From assembly GCA_031119155.1 (NCBI GenBank), contig JAVHYH010000163.1:1-7576 (forward strand): DNA of 7,576 nt, given 5' to 3'. Both the position numbers and the translations under genes were made by a program. The DNA is from Brevundimonas sp. (GTDB lineage: Bacteria > Pseudomonadota > Alphaproteobacteria > Caulobacterales > Caulobacteraceae). A model generated the notes under the pieces. That model made no database searches and was not told the DNA's origin. It saw only the letters and a list, made by a program, of their open reading frames with translations. Positions 5,486 through 7,576 of this stretch are shown here, piece by piece (positions within the stretch are counted from its first letter, which is position 1; every line of letters starts with the position of its first letter).

Positions 5486-6619
5486 ATGACTTTGATTCAA
5501 GGCTACCTTTTCCGGCAAATTGGCCGCCCAGTGCTGGCGGCGTGCGCCGCGCTGGCCGGAATCGGCATTCTCAGCCAGAGCCTCGACCAGCTCGAGTTCA
5601 TCGTCGAACGCGGCCAGAGCGTCTGGGTCATGGTCAAATTGACCCTGCTGGCCCTGCCCCAACTGCTGGCCGTGATCATCCCCATCGGCCTGTTCGTCGG
5701 CGCCCTGACCGCCCTGACCCGCCTGCAGCGCGAGCAGGAGCTGACCGCCATCTTCGCCTCGGGCGTGACCCGCTGGCAGGCCATCCGGCCGATGATGAAG
5801 CTGGCGATGATCGCCGCCCTGCTGACCCTGTTCATCACCACCGTGGCCCAGCCCTGGGCGCAGCGGGAGGCGCGTAACGCCACCTTCGCCGTGCGCAGCG
5901 ACCTGGCCGCCCTGCTGGTCGAGGAAGGAAACTTCGTCCAGGGGCCCAAGGGCCTGACCGTCTACGTCCAGCAGATCGAACAGAACGGCCTGCTGAAGAA
6001 CCTGTTCGTCTATATCCAGGACGGCGACAAGACGACCACCTGGGACGCCGCCGAAGCCCGGTTCAGCCGCATCGACGGCCAGCCCTATCTGACCCTGCTG
6101 AACGGCTCCTGGCAGCGGTACTCCTCGCGCGGCGTGCTGGAATACCTGTCCTTCGGCCGTCAGGATCTGCCGCTGGCCCAGTACGTCGATGTGAACGACA
6201 CCGTCCGCTACAAGCCGTCGGACCTCTACCTGCCCCAGCTGCTCAACCCGTCGCCGCGCGATCTCGACCGGGTCGGTTCGGCGGGCGAACTGACCGCCGA
6301 GGCCCACTCGCGCCTGTCGTCGCCGCTTTACGCCCTCGCCGGCATGGCCATGGCGCTGGCGGCCCTGATGGGCGGCTCGTTCAGCCGCACAGGCTACAGC
6401 TTCCGGATCGCCAAGGCCGCCGCCGCCTTCCTGACCGTTCGCATCCTTGGCTACGGCGTCGTGGCCGGCAGCGCCTGGAACGGCTGGCTGAACGTCTTCC
6501 AGTACCTGCTGCCCATTCTCGCCACCGCCATCGCCCTGCGTATCCTGTTCCGCGCGCTGAAGCCGCGCCGCAAGCGGCGCTGGTTCGGCCTCGGCGGTCT
6601 GAAGGCGACATCCGCATGA
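5486..6619 (+). CDS. lptF: LPS export ABC transporter permease LptF
   Basis: The product is 377 aa (E. coli LptF is 366). LptF pairs with LptG in the inner membrane and, with the LptB ATPase dimer, extracts LPS and pushes it along the LptC-LptA bridge. Architecture seen: three N-terminal membrane segments (about 12-35, 50-76, 103-123), a periplasmic beta-rich jellyroll (about 130-265; GNFVQGPKGLTVYVQQIEQNG is typical) and three C-terminal segments (about 278-297, 310-328, 337-357), then a basic tail. RLQREQELTAIFASGV (79-94) is the cytoplasmic coupling stretch expected to contact LptB. I chose ATG 5486 because MTLIQGYLFRQI matches the usual N-terminus; the 33 codons upstream to GTG 5387 do not. 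No clear Shine-Dalgarno precedes it. Its TGA overlaps the lptG ATG (ATGA). Confidence 0.95.
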   Translation: MTLIQGYLFRQIGRPVLAACAALAGIGILSQSLDQLEFIVERGQSVWVMVKLTLLALPQLLAVIIPIGLFVGALTALTRLQREQELTAIFASGVTRWQAIRPMMKLAMIAALLTLFITTVAQPWAQREARNATFAVRSDLAALLVEEGNFVQGPKGLTVYVQQIEQNGLLKNLFVYIQDGDKTTTWDAAEARFSRIDGQPYLTLLNGSWQRYSSRGVLEYLSFGRQDLPLAQYVDVNDTVRYKPSDLYLPQLLNPSPRDLDRVGSAGELTAEAHSRLSSPLYALAGMAMALAALMGGSFSRTGYSFRIAKAAAAFLTVRILGYGVVAGSAWNGWLNVFQYLLPILATAIALRILFRALKPRRKRRWFGLGGLKATSA

Positions 6620-7576
6620 GCTCCCGTCCGTCCCTGACCGCGCCCCGCCTGCGCCTCGGTCGCATCGAGCGCTATGTGCTGGTCCAGCAGGCGCGGTCGC
6701 TCGCCGTCGCCCTGGGAGTCATCGCGGCCCTGATCATGCTGATCGACTTCGTTGAGATTTCGCGCGGCGTCGGCTCGGACGTGGACCTGCCCGCCCTGCG
6801 CATTCTCGGCCTGATGCTGCTGAAGTCGCCGCAGGTGATCATCCAGCTTCTGCCCTTCGTCTTCCTGTTCGGAACACTGGCGGCCTTCGTCGGCCTGAAC
6901 CGGCGCAGCGAGTTGATCGCCATGCGCGCGGCGGGCGTCTCGGCCTGGCGCTTCGTCCTTCCGGCGGCGGGCTTCGCCTTCCTGTTCGGCATCCTGACCG
7001 TGACCGCGCTCGGTCCCGCGGCCTCGGCGGCGGACGGCCTGTTCCAGCGTGAGCGCAGCCGCCTGTCCGGCTCGGTCGCAGGCAATGACGCGCCGCAGGC
7101 CGTCTGGATTCGCGAAGGCGACGACACCCGCCAGATGGTCATCCGCGCCGACCGTCAGGATCGCAACGGCGGACGCCTGCTGGGCGTGACCTTCTTCATC
7201 TACGTCAACGACGGCGAGGGCCTGCGCACCTTCTCCGAACGGATCGACGCCGCCTCGGCCTCGCTCAGCGCCGGACGCTGGCGGCTGGTTGATGCGGTCG
7301 GCGCCCAGATCGGCCAGCGCGCCGTGCGCTACGCCACCCTGGACCTGCCCTCCAGCCTCGCCGACCAGGAAGCGTTCGAGCGATTCGCCCGACCGCAATC
7401 GACCTCCTTCTGGTCCCTGCCCGCCCAGATCGCCCGGATCGAGAACGCGGGCTTCTCGGCCACCGGCTATGACCTGCGGCTGCAGCAGCTTCTGGCCACG
7501 CCGCTGATGTTCGCGGCCATGTCGATCCTCGCCGCCGCCTTTTCCCTGCGCCTGATGCGTCTGGGCGATCTGGCCC
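6616..7576 (+). CDS. lptG: LPS export ABC transporter permease LptG (3' end missing)
   Basis: 320 residues are visible and the frame is open at the window end; the family is about 360 aa, so roughly the last 40-60 residues are missing. The first ~18 residues are a polar basic extension, then membrane segments at about 26-47, 65-93 and 113-135. The periplasmic jellyroll spans about 138-260 (QAVWIREGDD, GVTFFIYVNDGEGLRTF). A fourth segment is at about 293-311. LNRRSELIAMRAAGVS (94-109) is the coupling stretch facing LptB and parallels LptF. It starts inside the lptF stop codon (ATGA), so the two subunits are probably made by coupled translation in matched amounts. Together with LptF it forms the LPS lateral gate. 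Confidence 0.95.
   Translation, partial: MSSRPSLTAPRLRLGRIERYVLVQQARSLAVALGVIAALIMLIDFVEISRGVGSDVDLPALRILGLMLLKSPQVIIQLLPFVFLFGTLAAFVGLNRRSELIAMRAAGVSAWRFVLPAAGFAFLFGILTVTALGPAASAADGLFQRERSRLSGSVAGNDAPQAVWIREGDDTRQMVIRADRQDRNGGRLLGVTFFIYVNDGEGLRTFSERIDAASASLSAGRWRLVDAVGAQIGQRAVRYATLDLPSSLADQEAFERFARPQSTSFWSLPAQIARIENAGFSATGYDLRLQQLLATPLMFAAMSILAAAFSLRLMRLGDLA

Noticed and set aside
5105..6307. Long minus-strand frame spanning the pepA 5' end and lptF
   Set aside because: It crosses the divergent promoter region and is antisense to lptF; its Gln/Gly/Asp-rich composition is a GC-bias artefact.
6451..7398. Minus-strand frame opposite lptF and lptG
   Set aside because: It is the antisense shadow of two LPS permeases; the composition is repetitive and no motif is seen.

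Overview
The window looks like chromosomal core DNA from a GC-rich alphaproteobacterium, most likely Caulobacterales (Caulobacter/Brevundimonas type). The evidence is the high GC, the protein sequence character, and the first 30 bases, which read as a C-terminal tail ending GWWRR, the kind of tail Caulobacter RNase E uses to bind PNPase. I see no mobile element, CRISPR array, tRNA or rRNA. The genus is inferred.

Layout. Bases 1-30 (+) are the end of an upstream gene, probably rne. Bases 95-1504 (+) encode an exported M48 zinc metalloprotease with C-terminal TPRs (BepA/YfgC type). Bases 1551-2351 (+) encode a membrane-anchored, ScsC-like DsbA-family thiol oxidoreductase (CPGC). Facing them on the minus strand is a compact run read in the order pepA (5352-3874), holC (3763-3302), then three small I78-like lipoprotein genes (about 3320-2976, 2950-2657, 2666-2394). 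A hairpin lies between the convergent units (2355-2385) and another between pepA and holC (3781-3817). Divergent from pepA are lptF (5486-6619) and lptG (6616 to the window end, cut off), overlapping by ATGA. The 133-base gap 5353-5485 must hold the divergent promoters.

How the genes fit together. The pepA-holC / lptF-lptG arrangement is the same as in E. coli, where valS follows holC; here the three lipoprotein genes sit in that place. LptF and LptG form the inner-membrane part of the LPS exporter. The M48-TPR protease belongs to a family known for quality control of outer-membrane proteins, including LptD. The DsbA-family protein acts on periplasmic disulfides. Much of the window is therefore about envelope biogenesis, although HolC and PepA are cytoplasmic.

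The least ordinary part is the lipoprotein trio. All three have the I78 inhibitor frame (an early Cys, T-x-[DE]-[YH], RLN, a terminal CG), but a CxxC motif (CTTC, CSSC, CTTC) replaces the residues that in ordinary I78 proteins read roughly R-P-G-x in the loop. Spacing from the CxxC to the terminal CG is identical in all three. This looks like a redox-active or metal-binding branch of the I78 fold, encoded tail-to-tail with a thiol oxidoreductase.
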